From Rhodocyclaceae bacterium (lineage in GTDB: Bacteria; Pseudomonadota; Gammaproteobacteria; Burkholderiales; Rhodocyclaceae), in contig JADJEF010000003.1 of assembly GCA_016702335.1 (NCBI GenBank), positions 124,001 to 188,000 of the forward strand: DNA of 64,000 nucleotides, in the 5' to 3' direction. Below are positions 26,512-35,758 of the stretch, piece after piece. Under the pieces are notes generated by a model, which was given only the letters and a program-made list of their open reading frames with translations, did not search any database and was not told where the DNA came from. Position 1 is the first letter of the stretch. Each line of letters starts with the position of its first letter. The position numbers and the translations under genes were made by a program.

Positions 26512-26797
26512 GTGGCGTGCTCTCGACCGTCGCCTTCAGTTTTTGGCTGGCGTGGAAAGTAACCACGCGGCGAGCGGTGATCGGTATTTCTTCCCCGGTC
26601 TTGGGGTTGCGTCCCGGGCGTTGGGGCTTTTCGCGCAACTGAAAGTTGCCGAAGCCGGAAAGCTTTACGCCGTTGCCTTTCTCAAGGGCATCGCGCACCT
26701 CGTCGAAAAAAGCTTCCACCATATCTTTGGCTTCACGTTTATTGAGACCGACTTTTTCAAACAAAAGATCGGACAGTTCGGCCTTGGTCAAAGTCAT
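26495..26797 (-). CDS. ihfA: Integration host factor subunit alpha
   Basis: DNA-bending nucleoid protein that pairs with IhfB. The start at 26797 (MTLTKAELSDLLFEKVGLNKREAK) was chosen because upstream in-frame codons run into pheT. It has 100 residues, with the DNA-binding arm GRNPKTGEEIPITARRVVTFHASQKLK. It lies just after pheT, as in E. coli. Confidence 0.97.
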   Translation of the reverse strand: MTLTKAELSDLLFEKVGLNKREAKDMVEAFFDEVRDALEKGNGVKLSGFGNFQLREKPQRPGRNPKTGEEIPITARRVVTFHASQKLKATVESTPRVNSD

Positions 26798-26817
26798 TGT
26801 TGCAATTTCTCCAAACA

Positions 26818-29208
26818 TCAGGCGCGCAGTTTTGCGGCCAGTTCGCGCGTCGCCGCGTCGAGGATTTTTCCGATGGCGGCATCGACTTCCGCATCCTCGA
26901 GTGTGCGCTGAGTATCTTGCATAACTATGTGGAATGCAAGGCTTTTTTCCGATTCTGCGAGGCCTTTTCCCTGGTACTGATCGAACAGGGAAATACTGCG
27001 GCAAATCGCCGGTGCGGCGCTTGTCAGGCAGTCGATGACGCGCTGCAGGGCGGTCGCGCGGTCCACCACCAGGGCCAGATCACGGGTCACGGCGGGGAAG
27101 CGCGAAATTTCGGAAAATGCGGGGAAAGCTTGGGCCTGAACCGCCGCCAGATCGAGTTCGAACACTACCGGCGCCTTGCCCAGTTCGTACTTTTGCACCC
27201 ACTGGGGATGCAGTTCACCCATGACGCCGATGACCTCACCATTGACTACCACCTCGGCTGAGCGACCGGGATGAAGCGCGGGATGCTGCACCGGGCGGTA
27301 GCTGGCCCGCTGGGGTGCCAGCAAGGCATCGACGTCGGCCTTCACGTCGTAGAAATCGACCGGGCGCGCTGGGGTGGCCCACTGCTCCGGCGAGGCGCTA
27401 CCTGCGGCAAGACCGGCAAGGCGCAGTGGTTGCTTGAAGCCCGGTACGGGGTCGGCACCTTCGTGGCGCAGGAAGCCGCGACCGATCTCAAACACGCGCA
27501 CGCGCGAAATCTGCCGCCGCAGATTGGTTTGCAGATTGGCTACCAGTCCGCCGATCAGTGAGGAGCGCATGACGCTCATCTGGCTGGCAATGGGGTTGGC
27601 GAGCGTGATGGGATTGGCATTGGCCGCCAGATCAGCTTCCCACGCGGCTTCGACAAAGCTGAAGTTAACGACCTCGTGGTAGCCACGTTCGCTGACCAGG
27701 CGGCGGACGCTCATGGGCGAGCGTTCCGTTTCGCCGGCCGGCATCATTGCCATGCGCGCCGTGGGCGGTGGCGAGGGAATGTTGTCGTAACCGTGAATAC
27801 GCGCCAGTTCCTCGATCAAGTCTTCCTCGATGCGGATGTCGAAGCGGAAGGAGGGCGGGGTGACGAGAAAATCTTCCCCGTCGTTCGCCACCTGCAGTCC
27901 GAGGCCTTTGAGTATGGCTTCAATCTTCTCGCGCCGGAGCGAAATGCCAAGCACCTTGTCGGCGCGGGCCACGCGCAAACGTACCGGTTGCCGAGTGGGC
28001 AGATGCGCGGGTGCGACCGCTTCCGTTACCGGCCCGCAATGAGTTGATGGGCCGCCACAGATCGCAAGAATAAGCTCTGTAGCGCGCTCGATAGCGCTGC
28101 GCTGCAGATCGAAGTCGACGCCGCGCTCGTAGCGGTGTGAGGCATCGGAGGAAAAGCCCAGTGTGCGCGCCTTGCCGGCAATGGCATCGGGGGCAAAGAA
28201 AGCGCATTCGAGAAACAAATCCTTGGTGCTGTCGCTGATGCCCGAGTGCTCGCCACCCATGATGCCCGCCAGTGCCAATGGCTTGGCATCGTCGGCGATC
28301 AGCGCGGTGTCACCGCTCGGGGTGACTGTTTGCTCATTGAGCAGCAGCAGTTGTTCGCCCGTCGCCGGATAGCGCACGTGTATCGCGCCTGACAGTTCGT
28401 CATTGTCGAAGGCGTGCAGAGGTTGCCCGAGTTCGAGCATGACGTAGTTGGTGATGTCGACCAGTGCCGAGATGGAGCGGATACCGCTGCGCTCAAGGCG
28501 CTGCTTCACCCAAGTCGGCGCTGGCGAGACGGCGCTTACGCCTTTGACGATGCGCCCAAGGTAACGCGGGCAAGCATCCGGGGCATCGAGCACGATCTTG
28601 CGTTCATCGCTGATGGTTGCGGGAATGGTCTTCGACGCCGGAGCATTCAGCGGCGCGCCGGTGAGTGCCGAGACTTCGCGGGCGATGCCCAGTAGCGAGA
28701 GGCAGTCGGCGCGATTTGGCGTGAGCTTGATCGTGATCTTCTTGTCGTCAAGATCAAGGTACTCGCGGAAGTCTTTGCCAACAGGCGCATCGTCGGGCAG
28801 GGCGAGGATGCCATCGTGCTCCTGCGAGAGCCCTAACTCGCGTGCCGAGCAGAGCATGCCGAAGCTTTCGATACCGCGTACTTTCGCCTTCTTGATGTTG
28901 AAGTCACCGGGCAGCGTGGCGCCGACCCGGGCGCAGGGAATTTTCATTCCCACGGCCGCATTGGGCGCGCCGCAGACGATTTGCAACAGTTCGGCCTCGC
29001 CTGCATCGACAGTGCACAGCTTCAGCTTGTCGGCGTCCGGGTGCTTTTCCGCCGTCTTGATCTGGGCGATCACGACATTGTTGAACGCCGGAGCCGCGGG
29101 TTCGCACGCCTCGACCTCCAGCCCCGCCATGGTCAGCAGGTGGCAAAGTTCGTCGGTCGAGAGCGCAGGGTTGCACAGACTGCGCAGCCAGGATTCTGAG
29201 AATTGCAT
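26818..29208 (-). CDS. pheT: Phenylalanine-tRNA ligase subunit beta
   Basis: Forms the alpha2-beta2 PheRS. It has 796 residues: an N-terminal EMAP/OB tRNA-binding domain (about residues 40-150), the B3/B4 editing domain, B5, the catalytic-like core, and a C-terminal ferredoxin-fold anticodon-binding domain (SRFPAVTRDLALVVD). A copy of the dispersed repeat (28512-28534) encodes AVSPAPT in the linker before WVKQRLERSGIRSISALVDITNYVMLELGQPLHAFD. It follows pheS by 11 bp. Confidence 0.97.
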   Translation of the reverse strand: MQFSESWLRSLCNPALSTDELCHLLTMAGLEVEACEPAAPAFNNVVIAQIKTAEKHPDADKLKLCTVDAGEAELLQIVCGAPNAAVGMKIPCARVGATLPGDFNIKKAKVRGIESFGMLCSARELGLSQEHDGILALPDDAPVGKDFREYLDLDDKKITIKLTPNRADCLSLLGIAREVSALTGAPLNAPASKTIPATISDERKIVLDAPDACPRYLGRIVKGVSAVSPAPTWVKQRLERSGIRSISALVDITNYVMLELGQPLHAFDNDELSGAIHVRYPATGEQLLLLNEQTVTPSGDTALIADDAKPLALAGIMGGEHSGISDSTKDLFLECAFFAPDAIAGKARTLGFSSDASHRYERGVDFDLQRSAIERATELILAICGGPSTHCGPVTEAVAPAHLPTRQPVRLRVARADKVLGISLRREKIEAILKGLGLQVANDGEDFLVTPPSFRFDIRIEEDLIEELARIHGYDNIPSPPPTARMAMMPAGETERSPMSVRRLVSERGYHEVVNFSFVEAAWEADLAANANPITLANPIASQMSVMRSSLIGGLVANLQTNLRRQISRVRVFEIGRGFLRHEGADPVPGFKQPLRLAGLAAGSASPEQWATPARPVDFYDVKADVDALLAPQRASYRPVQHPALHPGRSAEVVVNGEVIGVMGELHPQWVQKYELGKAPVVFELDLAAVQAQAFPAFSEISRFPAVTRDLALVVDRATALQRVIDCLTSAAPAICRSISLFDQYQGKGLAESEKSLAFHIVMQDTQRTLEDAEVDAAIGKILDAATRELAAKLRA
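28512..28534 (+). repeat. Dispersed 23-bp hairpin repeat, copy 4 (inside pheT)
   Basis: Loop CGAG. pheT is on the minus strand, so the codons read AVSPAPT, the same peptide as in pgi. Confidence 0.9.
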
Positions 29209-29219
29209 GACAGGTAGCC

Positions 29220-30269
29220 TTAGTGGAACTGCGCCAGGAAGCGCAGGTCGCCGTCAAAGAACAGGCGCAGATCGTTGATGCCATAGCGCAGCATGGTGAG
29301 CCGGTCGGGCCCCATACCGAAGGCGAAGCCGGTGTATTTCTCGGGGTCGAAGCCGCCGCAGCGCAGGACGTTCGGATGCACCATGCCGCAGCCGGCAATC
29401 TCCAGCCAGCGACCTTCGAGCGCACCGCTCATGAAGGCGACATCGATTTCAGCCGAGGGTTCGGTGAACGGGAAGAATGAGGGGCGGAAGCGCACTTTGA
29501 GGTCATCGCTCTCGAAGAAGCTGCGCAGAAAGTCGGCGACCACGCCCTTCAGGTCGGCAAAGCTGACGTTCTTGCCCACCCACAAGCCTTCGACCTGATG
29601 GAACATGGGCGAATGCGTGGCGTCGGAATCCACGCGATAGACGCGCCCCGGGCAGATGATGCGCAGTTCGGGAATGGCAGCGGCATCCTTGTACTTTTCT
29701 GTGTGCGCGAGCATGGCGCGTATTTGCACGGGGCTGGTATGCGTGCGCAGCAACACGTCCTCGTGCGGCTTGCCATCGTTGCCGAGCAGGTAGAAGGTGT
29801 CGTGCATTGAGCGCGCCGGATGTTTCTCGGGCGTGTTCAAGGCGGTGAAGTTGTGCCAGTCGGTTTCGATCTCCGGGCCGTCGGCGACAGAAAAACCAAT
29901 CGAGCGAAACAGTTGTTCGATGCGGTCGAGGGTGCGCATCACCGGATGAATGGTGCCACGTTCGGTGCCGCGTCCCGGCAATGTGATGTCGAGGGCTTCG
30001 GCGGCGAGTTGCGCGTTGAGCTTCGCTGACTGTAGTGCGTCGCGCCGGGCGGTCAGCGCCGACTCGACGGCCTGCTTGGCCAGATTAATGGCCGCACCGG
30101 CCGTTTTTCGCTCATCCGGGGGGAGTTTGCCTAGTGCCTTGAGCTGGGTGGTCAGCGAGCCGTCTTTGCCCAGATAACGGGCTTTGGCGTCTTCGAGCTG
30201 AGCAGGTTCAGTAGCGGCGGCAAAATCGGCGGCGGCTAGGGTGACGAGTTGTTCCAGTGATGCGGACAT
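29220..30269 (-). CDS. pheS: Phenylalanine-tRNA ligase subunit alpha
   Basis: Catalytic subunit of PheRS. The start at 30269 (MSASLEQLVTLAAADF) is preferred over 30296, because the latter directly abuts the T-run of the upstream terminator. It has 349 residues with class II motif 2 (RIICPGRVYRVDSDATHSPMFHQ) and motif 3 (GFAFGMGPDRLTMLRYGI). The Ala-294-type substrate pocket region GFAFGMG is intact. Confidence 0.97.
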   Translation of the reverse strand: MSASLEQLVTLAAADFAAATEPAQLEDAKARYLGKDGSLTTQLKALGKLPPDERKTAGAAINLAKQAVESALTARRDALQSAKLNAQLAAEALDITLPGRGTERGTIHPVMRTLDRIEQLFRSIGFSVADGPEIETDWHNFTALNTPEKHPARSMHDTFYLLGNDGKPHEDVLLRTHTSPVQIRAMLAHTEKYKDAAAIPELRIICPGRVYRVDSDATHSPMFHQVEGLWVGKNVSFADLKGVVADFLRSFFESDDLKVRFRPSFFPFTEPSAEIDVAFMSGALEGRWLEIAGCGMVHPNVLRCGGFDPEKYTGFAFGMGPDRLTMLRYGINDLRLFFDGDLRFLAQFH

Positions 30270-30297
30270 GATCGTGACTGAGTGGGGGCGAAACATT

Positions 30298-30330
30298 AAA
30301 AAAGGAGGCCCCTTGCGGGAGCCTCCTTCG
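30298..30330 (-). terminator. Terminator or attenuator between rplT and pheS
   Basis: On the minus strand the stem AAGGAGGC/GCCTCCTT (30321-30328 with 30302-30309) is followed by six Ts. It lies about 20 bp after rplT and 29 bp before the pheS start. It would end the thrS-infC-rpmI-rplT transcript or act as a leaky attenuator for pheST; no Phe-rich leader peptide is visible. Confidence 0.85.
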
Positions 30331-30347
30331 TTCCGGATGCAGCAGGC

Positions 30348-30707
30348 TTAGGCGGGAAGCTGGGCCTTGGCCTGGTTCGCGATGGCCGCGAACGCCGGCT
30401 TGTCAAAAACAGCCAGATCGGCGAGCACCTTGCGGTCCACTTCGATCGAGGCCCTCTTCAAGCCGTTCATCAGGGTGCTGTACTTCATGCCCAGTTCGCG
30501 AGCGGCCGCATTGATACGAGCGATCCACAGGGCGCGGAACTGACGCTTGCGCTGACGGCGGTCACGGTACTGGTACTGGCCGGCCTTCATCACCGCTTCT
30601 TTGGCGATGCGATAGACCTTGCTGCGACGGCCGCGGTAACCCTTGGCCTGGACGAGAACCTTCTTGTGGCGCGCGCGCGCCGTTACACCACGTTTAACTC
30701 TAGGCAT
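30348..30707 (-). CDS. rplT: 50S ribosomal protein L20
   Basis: Early assembly protein, and the autogenous repressor of rpmI-rplT in E. coli. It has 119 residues, starts MPRVKRGVTARARHKKVL and contains RDRRQRKRQFRALWIARINAA. It lies 13 bp after rpmI. Confidence 0.98.
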   Translation of the reverse strand: MPRVKRGVTARARHKKVLVQAKGYRGRRSKVYRIAKEAVMKAGQYQYRDRRQRKRQFRALWIARINAAARELGMKYSTLMNGLKRASIEVDRKVLADLAVFDKPAFAAIANQAKAQLPA

Positions 30708-30720
30708 TTTTCATTTCTCC

Positions 30721-30918
30721 TTATGCGTAGGGCATCATGGCGCGAACATGCGCAACATCACTGGGGTGCATGGTTTCCATGCCACGCAGCTGACGCTTCG
30801 TTTTGGTGGTTTTCTTGGTGAGGATGTGGCGCTTGAACGCCTGTGAGCGCTTGATGCTGCCCGACCCGCGCACAATAAAGCGCTTCTTGGCACCGCTCTT
30901 GGTCTTCATCTTCGGCAT
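30721..30918 (-). CDS. rpmI: 50S ribosomal protein L35
   Basis: Small basic large-subunit protein of 65 residues. The start at 30918 (MPKMKTKSGAKKRF) is preceded by AAAAGGAGATC; a longer ORF would add 23 unconserved residues. It lies between infC and rplT. Confidence 0.97.
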   Translation of the reverse strand: MPKMKTKSGAKKRFIVRGSGSIKRSQAFKRHILTKKTTKTKRQLRGMETMHPSDVAHVRAMMPYA

Positions 30919-31041
30919 CGAAGATCTCCTTTTCAAATGATGACCAGGTGTTTCCCGCCTCGGGAACGCTTGATAACCCGCCACCACTTACTCTTGCACC
31001 CTGCGCATTTGCACGCTCAGGGCACAGGATTCTGCTCTACT

Positions 31042-31569
31042 TCAGTGCTGCTTTTTCTTCGAGGGCGCCAGCACCATGATCAGCTGACGACCTTCCATCT
31101 TGGGGAACTGCTCAACCAGCGCCTGCTCTGCCAGGTCAACCTTGATCCGCTCCAGCACGCGCATGCCGATTTCCTGGTGGGCCATCTCGCGGCCACGGAA
31201 GCGCAGGGTGATTTTCGCCTTGTCGCCTTCGCCGAGAAATTTGATGATGTTGCGCATCTTGATCTGGTAATCATTCTCGTCCGTCGCCGGGCGAAACTTG
31301 ATTTCCTTGACCTGCACCTGCTTTTGCTTGAGCTTCGCTTCGTGGGCGCGCTTGGCTTCCTGATACTTGAACTTGCCAATGTCCATGATCTTGCACACCG
31401 GGGGGGTGGCCATGGGCGCAATCTCTACGAGGTCCAACTCTGCTTCTTCGGCCTGTGCCAGCGCCTGACGAATTCCAACGACTCCTAGTTGCTCACCATC
31501 GGGGCCGACCAAGCGAACTTCCGGGGAGGTGATTTCGTCATTCAGACGCTGTGCTTTTTCCTGAGCGAT
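31042..31569 (-). CDS. infC: Translation initiation factor IF-3 (AUC start)
   Basis: Binds the 30S subunit and proofreads the start codon. There is no ATG in a suitable place. An ATC codon at 31569-31567 lies 9 nt after a good AGGAG (31583-31579) and opens the expected N terminus (IAQEKAQRLNDEITSPEVRLVGPDGEQLG), giving 175 residues. Rare AUU/AUC starts are the known basis of infC autoregulation. Domains: N-terminal IF3 fold, lysine-rich linker (KLKQKQVQVKEIKFRP) and C-terminal domain. It lies between thrS (26 bp upstream) and rpmI. Confidence 0.96.
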   Translation of the reverse strand: MAQEKAQRLNDEITSPEVRLVGPDGEQLGVVGIRQALAQAEEAELDLVEIAPMATPPVCKIMDIGKFKYQEAKRAHEAKLKQKQVQVKEIKFRPATDENDYQIKMRNIIKFLGEGDKAKITLRFRGREMAHQEIGMRVLERIKVDLAEQALVEQFPKMEGRQLIMVLAPSKKKQH

Positions 31570-31578
31570 GGTGCTGTT

Positions 31579-31583
31579 CTCCT
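31579..31583 (-). promoter_or_regulatory. Ribosome-binding site that fixes the AUC start of infC
   Basis: AGGAG on the minus strand, 9 nt before ATC. It decides the infC start because the first NTG codons downstream would remove conserved residues. Confidence 0.85.
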
Positions 31584-31595
31584 AAAAATTAAAAA

Positions 31596-33509
31596 TCAAA
31601 CGGTCGCGCCCCGGCTCGCAATTTCTTGCGAGAGGCGTTGAATCAAGGCTTCTGGAGGCATTTGCCCGAGGTCCTGATTGCCCCGAGCACGCAAGGCGAC
31701 CAATCCCGCCGCCTGTTCCTTGTCGCCGACGACGACGAGATAGGGCCGCTTGTTAACGCTATGTTCGCGAATCTTATAGTTTATTTTCTCTCCGCGCAAA
31801 TCGCATTCGACGCGAATGCCCGCGCTTTGCAGCATTTTTGCCACAGACTGCGCGTAATCCATGCTCGATTCGGAGATATTCATGACCACGGCCTGCACCG
31901 GCGCGAGCCAGGCCGGCAGAGCGCCGGCGTGGTTTTCGATCAGGATGCCGATGAAGCGCTCCAGCGAACCGAGGATCGCCCGGTGCAGCATCACCGGCGT
32001 GTGGCGGGTATTGTCTTCGCCGACATACTCGGCGCCCAGACGCCCCGGCATGGAGAAGTCCACCTGCATGGTGCCGCATTGCCAGGAGCGGCCAATGGCG
32101 TCCTTGATGTGGAATTCGATCTTCGGGCCGTAGAACGCGCCTTCACCGGGCAACTCTTCCCACTCCAGACCGCTGGCACGCAAGCCGGCACGCAGGGCGT
32201 CTTCGGCTTTGTCCCATGAGGTATCTTCGCCGACGCGGCTGTCCGGACGCAAGGCCAGCTTGACCGCGACTTGAGTGAAACCAAAATCCGCATAGACCTT
32301 GCGCACCAGATCGTTGAAGGCCGTGACTTCGGGTTGAATCTGGTCTTCGGTACAGAAAACGTGCCCATCGTCCTGGGTAAAGCCGCGCACGCGCATCACG
32401 CCATGCAGCGCACCCGAGGGCTCATTGCGGTGACAGGAACCGAACTCGCCGTAGCGCAGCGGCAGTTCCTTGTAAGAGCGCACTCCCGTGTTGAAAATTT
32501 GCACGTGCCCCGGGCAGTTCATGGGTTTCACCGCGTAGTCGCGCTTTTCCGACTCGGTGGTGAACATGTTGTCCTTGTAGTGCTCCCAGTGGCCAGAGCG
32601 CTCCCACAGGCTGCGGTCGAGAATCTGCGGGCAGCGCACTTCCTGATAGCCGTTGTCGCGATAGACGCGGCGCATGTATTGCTCGATTTCCTGCCACACC
32701 GTCCAGCCATGCGGATGCCAGAACACCAGGCCCGGTGCTTCTTCCTGCAGATGGAACAGATCGAGCTGGCGACCAAGCTTGCGGTGATCGCGCTTTTCCG
32801 CCTCTTCGAGCATGTGCAGATAGGCTTCCAGGTCTTCCTTTTTGGTCCAGGCCGTGCCGTAGACGCGCTGCAATTGCGCGTTCTTCGAGTCTCCGCGCCA
32901 GTAGGAACCGGACACCTTCATCAGCTTGAAATGCTTGAGCTTGCCCGTCGACGGAACGTGCGGGCCGCGGCACAGGTCGATGAAATCGCCTTCCTTGTAC
33001 AGCGAGACATCTTCACCGGCGGGAATCGCGGCGATCAGTTCGGCCTTGTAGTGTTCGCCGATGCCCTTGAAGAACTCGACGGCTTTGTCTCGCGGCCAGA
33101 CTTCGCGCGTTACCGGGAAATCCTTCTTGGACAGTTCGCCCATGCGCTTTTCGATGGCCGCCAGGTCTTCCGGGGTCAGCGGTTTGCAGGCGAAGTCGTA
33201 GTAGAAGCCGTTTTCGATCACCGGGCCGATGGTCACCTGCGCCTCGGGCATCAACTCCTTAAGCGCGTAGGCGAGCAGGTGGGCGGTCGAGTGGCGGATG
33301 ACTTCCAGACCGTCGGCATCTTTTTCCGTGACGATGGCGAGCGCGGCATCGTTCTCAATACGATAGCTGGTATCGACCAGTTTTCCATCGACGCGGCCGG
33401 CAAGCGCGGCCTTGGCGAGGCCGGCGCCAATGGAGGCGGCGACATCGGCGACAGTCACAGCTTGAGCAAATTCACGGCGGGAGCCGTCGGGCAGGGTAAT
33501 GGCAGGCAT
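31596..33509 (-). CDS. thrS: Threonine-tRNA ligase
   Basis: Charges tRNA-Thr (class IIa). The start at 33509 (MPAITLPDGSRREFAQ) gives 637 residues. Order: TGS domain, editing domain (HSTAHLLAYALKELMP, about residues 75-90), the catalytic core with zinc ligands (MNCPGHVQIF, FGSCHRNEPSGALHG), and an anticodon-binding C terminus. First gene of the thrS-infC-rpmI-rplT unit. Confidence 0.97.
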   Translation of the reverse strand: MPAITLPDGSRREFAQAVTVADVAASIGAGLAKAALAGRVDGKLVDTSYRIENDAALAIVTEKDADGLEVIRHSTAHLLAYALKELMPEAQVTIGPVIENGFYYDFACKPLTPEDLAAIEKRMGELSKKDFPVTREVWPRDKAVEFFKGIGEHYKAELIAAIPAGEDVSLYKEGDFIDLCRGPHVPSTGKLKHFKLMKVSGSYWRGDSKNAQLQRVYGTAWTKKEDLEAYLHMLEEAEKRDHRKLGRQLDLFHLQEEAPGLVFWHPHGWTVWQEIEQYMRRVYRDNGYQEVRCPQILDRSLWERSGHWEHYKDNMFTTESEKRDYAVKPMNCPGHVQIFNTGVRSYKELPLRYGEFGSCHRNEPSGALHGVMRVRGFTQDDGHVFCTEDQIQPEVTAFNDLVRKVYADFGFTQVAVKLALRPDSRVGEDTSWDKAEDALRAGLRASGLEWEELPGEGAFYGPKIEFHIKDAIGRSWQCGTMQVDFSMPGRLGAEYVGEDNTRHTPVMLHRAILGSLERFIGILIENHAGALPAWLAPVQAVVMNISESSMDYAQSVAKMLQSAGIRVECDLRGEKINYKIREHSVNKRPYLVVVGDKEQAAGLVALRARGNQDLGQMPPEALIQRLSQEIASRGATV

Positions 33510-33575
33510 GTTCGGGAATCCAAATGGCGCGAGCACCGCAGATGGCCGGTGCTCGATGAAAGCAAGGATTTTACG

Positions 33576-34796
33576 TCAGGTGGCGACCGATTCCGCCCGC
33601 CGCTGCTCCAGACTGCGCTCGTCGATGGGCAGATTGAGCAGGGCGGCGAGCACGCCCAGCGCAATGCAAATGGTCCACACCATGTCATAGGAGCCATTCA
33701 TGTCGAACAGACGCCCACCCAGCCAGACGCCGAGGAAGCTGCCGATCTGGTGGCTAAAGAAGACCAGCCCCGAGAGCATGCCCAGAAAGCGCACCCCGAA
33801 CACCTGCCCGACTATGGCATTGGTCAGTGGTACGGTCGATAGCCAGAGCAGGCCAATGACCGCGGAAAACACATAGACGCTGGCCGGCGTCAGCGGCAGC
33901 CAGAGGAAGAGGCTGATCGCGATGCTGCGCGCAAAGTAGATGCTGGCCAGCAGGTGGCGCTTGGGGAAGACCGACCCCAGACGCCCGGCGCCGTAACTGC
34001 CAAAGACATTGAACAGCCCGATCAGCGCCAGCGCGGTGACGCCGACGTTACCCGTGAGCCCCTTGTCGGCCAGATAGGTCGGGAAATGCACGCCGATGAA
34101 CACCACCTGGAAGCCACAGACGAAATAGCCGGCGGTGAGCAGCAGAAAACTGCGCTCGCGACCGGCTTCCCAAAGCGCTTGGCGTGCGGTTTGTCCAACG
34201 CTGCTCGCGGCCGGTGTCATGCCTTGCGTGAGTGCCGAACCTAAAGGGATGATCAGCATTGCGGTCACCGCGAAGATCAGCAGAGTGTTGAACCAGCCCA
34301 AGTTGTCGAGTAACGCCGAGGCCGTCAGGATCATCAAAAACTGCCCGAAGGACCCGGCCGCCGCGACGATACCCATGGCCCAGGCGCGGCGGGAATCGGG
34401 TACCAGACGGCCGAGCGCCGCAAACACCACACTGTAGGTGCTGCCGCTCTGCGCGGCGCCAATCAGCAGGCCGGTGGTGGCGGTGAGGCCTGTAGCCGTG
34501 CTGGACCACGCCATACCCAGTAGGCCAAGGGCGTAGAGCACGCTGGCACCCCAGAGCACACGGCGCGCGCCATAGCGGTCGGCAAGCCAGCCCGCAAAGG
34601 GTTGCGATGCGCCCCAGACCAGGTTTTGCACCGCCATCGCCAGTGAAAAAACCTCGCGATTCCAGCCGTTGGCACTGCTCATGGGCGTCAGAAACAGCCC
34701 GAAGGTATGGCGGATGCCCATCGACACGCAGACGATGAGCGCGGCGTAGGTGAGCACAACGGCGAGTGCCGGTGTGGGGCGAGTAGAAGCATTCAT
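33576..34796 (-). CDS. MFS transporter
   Basis: Inner-membrane transporter with about 12 hydrophobic segments in 406 residues. The loop 2-3 motif (GWLADRYGARRVLWG) and the loop 8-9 region (GAGRLGSVFPKRHLL) place it in the major facilitator superfamily, closest in style to the oxalate/formate or monocarboxylate-like group. The substrate is unknown. The start at 34796 (MNASTRPTPA) is preferred; one 11 codons upstream is possible. It diverges from greB by 48 bp. Confidence 0.88.
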   Translation of the reverse strand: MNASTRPTPALAVVLTYAALIVCVSMGIRHTFGLFLTPMSSANGWNREVFSLAMAVQNLVWGASQPFAGWLADRYGARRVLWGASVLYALGLLGMAWSSTATGLTATTGLLIGAAQSGSTYSVVFAALGRLVPDSRRAWAMGIVAAAGSFGQFLMILTASALLDNLGWFNTLLIFAVTAMLIIPLGSALTQGMTPAASSVGQTARQALWEAGRERSFLLLTAGYFVCGFQVVFIGVHFPTYLADKGLTGNVGVTALALIGLFNVFGSYGAGRLGSVFPKRHLLASIYFARSIAISLFLWLPLTPASVYVFSAVIGLLWLSTVPLTNAIVGQVFGVRFLGMLSGLVFFSHQIGSFLGVWLGGRLFDMNGSYDMVWTICIALGVLAALLNLPIDERSLEQRRAESVAT

Positions 34797-34844
34797 GAGG
34801 ACGATGCTACCATCCGCGCCCTTCAGCATCTTTACGCTCCAGTC

Positions 34845-35405
34845 ATGAACAAGGCCTTTGTAAAGGAAAGCGACTCAGACGAGGACGACGACCTTCCCGG
34901 CGCTCCACCTATTCCCCCCGGCACCAAGAATTACATGACCCGCGAGGGCCATGCCGCCATGCGCGCCGAATTCGAGCGACTGGTCAAGGTTGAGCGGCCC
35001 GAGTTGGTAAAGGTGGTTGCTTGGGCGGCAAGCAACGGCGATCGCTCGGAAAATGGGGACTACATCTACGGCAAGAAGCGCCTGCGCGAGATGGACAAGC
35101 GCATCCGCTTCCTGACCAAACGTCTGGAAAATGCCGAAGTGGTGGACCCGGCGGCGCAGGAAAATTTGGGGCAGGTGTTCTTTGGTGCGACGGTGTCAGT
35201 GTGCATTACCGGCGCCGGCGATTACTACGAAGCGGCGACTTACCACATCGTCGGTATCGACGAAGCCAATGCCAGCGTCGGGCGCATCAGCTGGATTTCA
35301 CCACTCGCTCGCGCCATCCTGAAAGCGCGCGAGGGCGATCAGATTCGTTTCGACAGCCCGGCTGGGCGGCGCGAGATCGAGATTATCGAGGTGAGTTACG
35401 GCTGA
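34845..35405 (+). CDS. greB: Transcription elongation factor GreB
   Basis: Stimulates transcript cleavage in backtracked RNA polymerase. The start at 34845 (MNKAFVKESDSDEDDD) fits the GreB family, which begins with an acidic leader. It has 186 residues: an N-terminal coiled coil with the acidic tip (SNGDRSENGDYIYGKKRLREMDKRIRFL) and a C-terminal FKBP-like domain (GRISWISPLARAILKAREGD). It is the last core gene before the accessory island. Confidence 0.94.
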   Translation: MNKAFVKESDSDEDDDLPGAPPIPPGTKNYMTREGHAAMRAEFERLVKVERPELVKVVAWAASNGDRSENGDYIYGKKRLREMDKRIRFLTKRLENAEVVDPAAQENLGQVFFGATVSVCITGAGDYYEAATYHIVGIDEANASVGRISWISPLARAILKAREGDQIRFDSPAGRREIEIIEVSYG

Positions 35406-35458
35406 GCGTTAAGCGCAGCGCATTGGGCCACTCATCAAGGCAGCCGTTGGCCCGCCGG

Positions 35459-35758
35459 TCAGAAACCTTGCAGCAATAGGTCTATCGCCGCCACGATGTC
35501 AGCATGGCGGTGTTCCGCACGGAACATGACACCCTTGAGTTCCTTGACGGGAATCGCTGCCATGTATTGCGTTACCATCGAGTGCGGCTGGCCATCGATT
35601 TCAAACAGTGGGTTGAGGGTAGTCGCAGGCTTGGGCGCGCCGTCCAGCGGTAGGAGAGGAATCACCATACGCGTATTGAAGTGACTCATCGCGTCCGCTT
35701 GCACGTTGATCAAATATCCCTTGCCTGAGGGGTTGAGATGCACACTGAACCGTTCCAT
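35459..35758 (-). CDS. ccdB: CcdB-family toxin
   Basis: Gyrase-poisoning toxin fold. It has 99 residues with the family markers YLINVQADAMSHFNTRMVIPLLP and a C-terminal DIVAAIDLLLQGF; plasmid CcdB needs its last residues (WGI) for gyrase poisoning, and here the end is QGF, so activity is uncertain. It starts on the last base of the ccdA stop (TGATG). Confidence 0.92.
   Translation of the reverse strand: MERFSVHLNPSGKGYLINVQADAMSHFNTRMVIPLLPLDGAPKPATTLNPLFEIDGQPHSMVTQYMAAIPVKELKGVMFRAEHRHADIVAAIDLLLQGF

Noticed and set aside
30050..30075. CAGCGCCGACTCGACGG in pheS as a repeat copy
   Set aside because: It matches about ten bases but lacks the second stem arm.
32271..33842. 523-codon plus-strand ORF opposite thrS
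   Set aside because: Antisense shadow of thrS in GC-rich DNA; no family resemblance.
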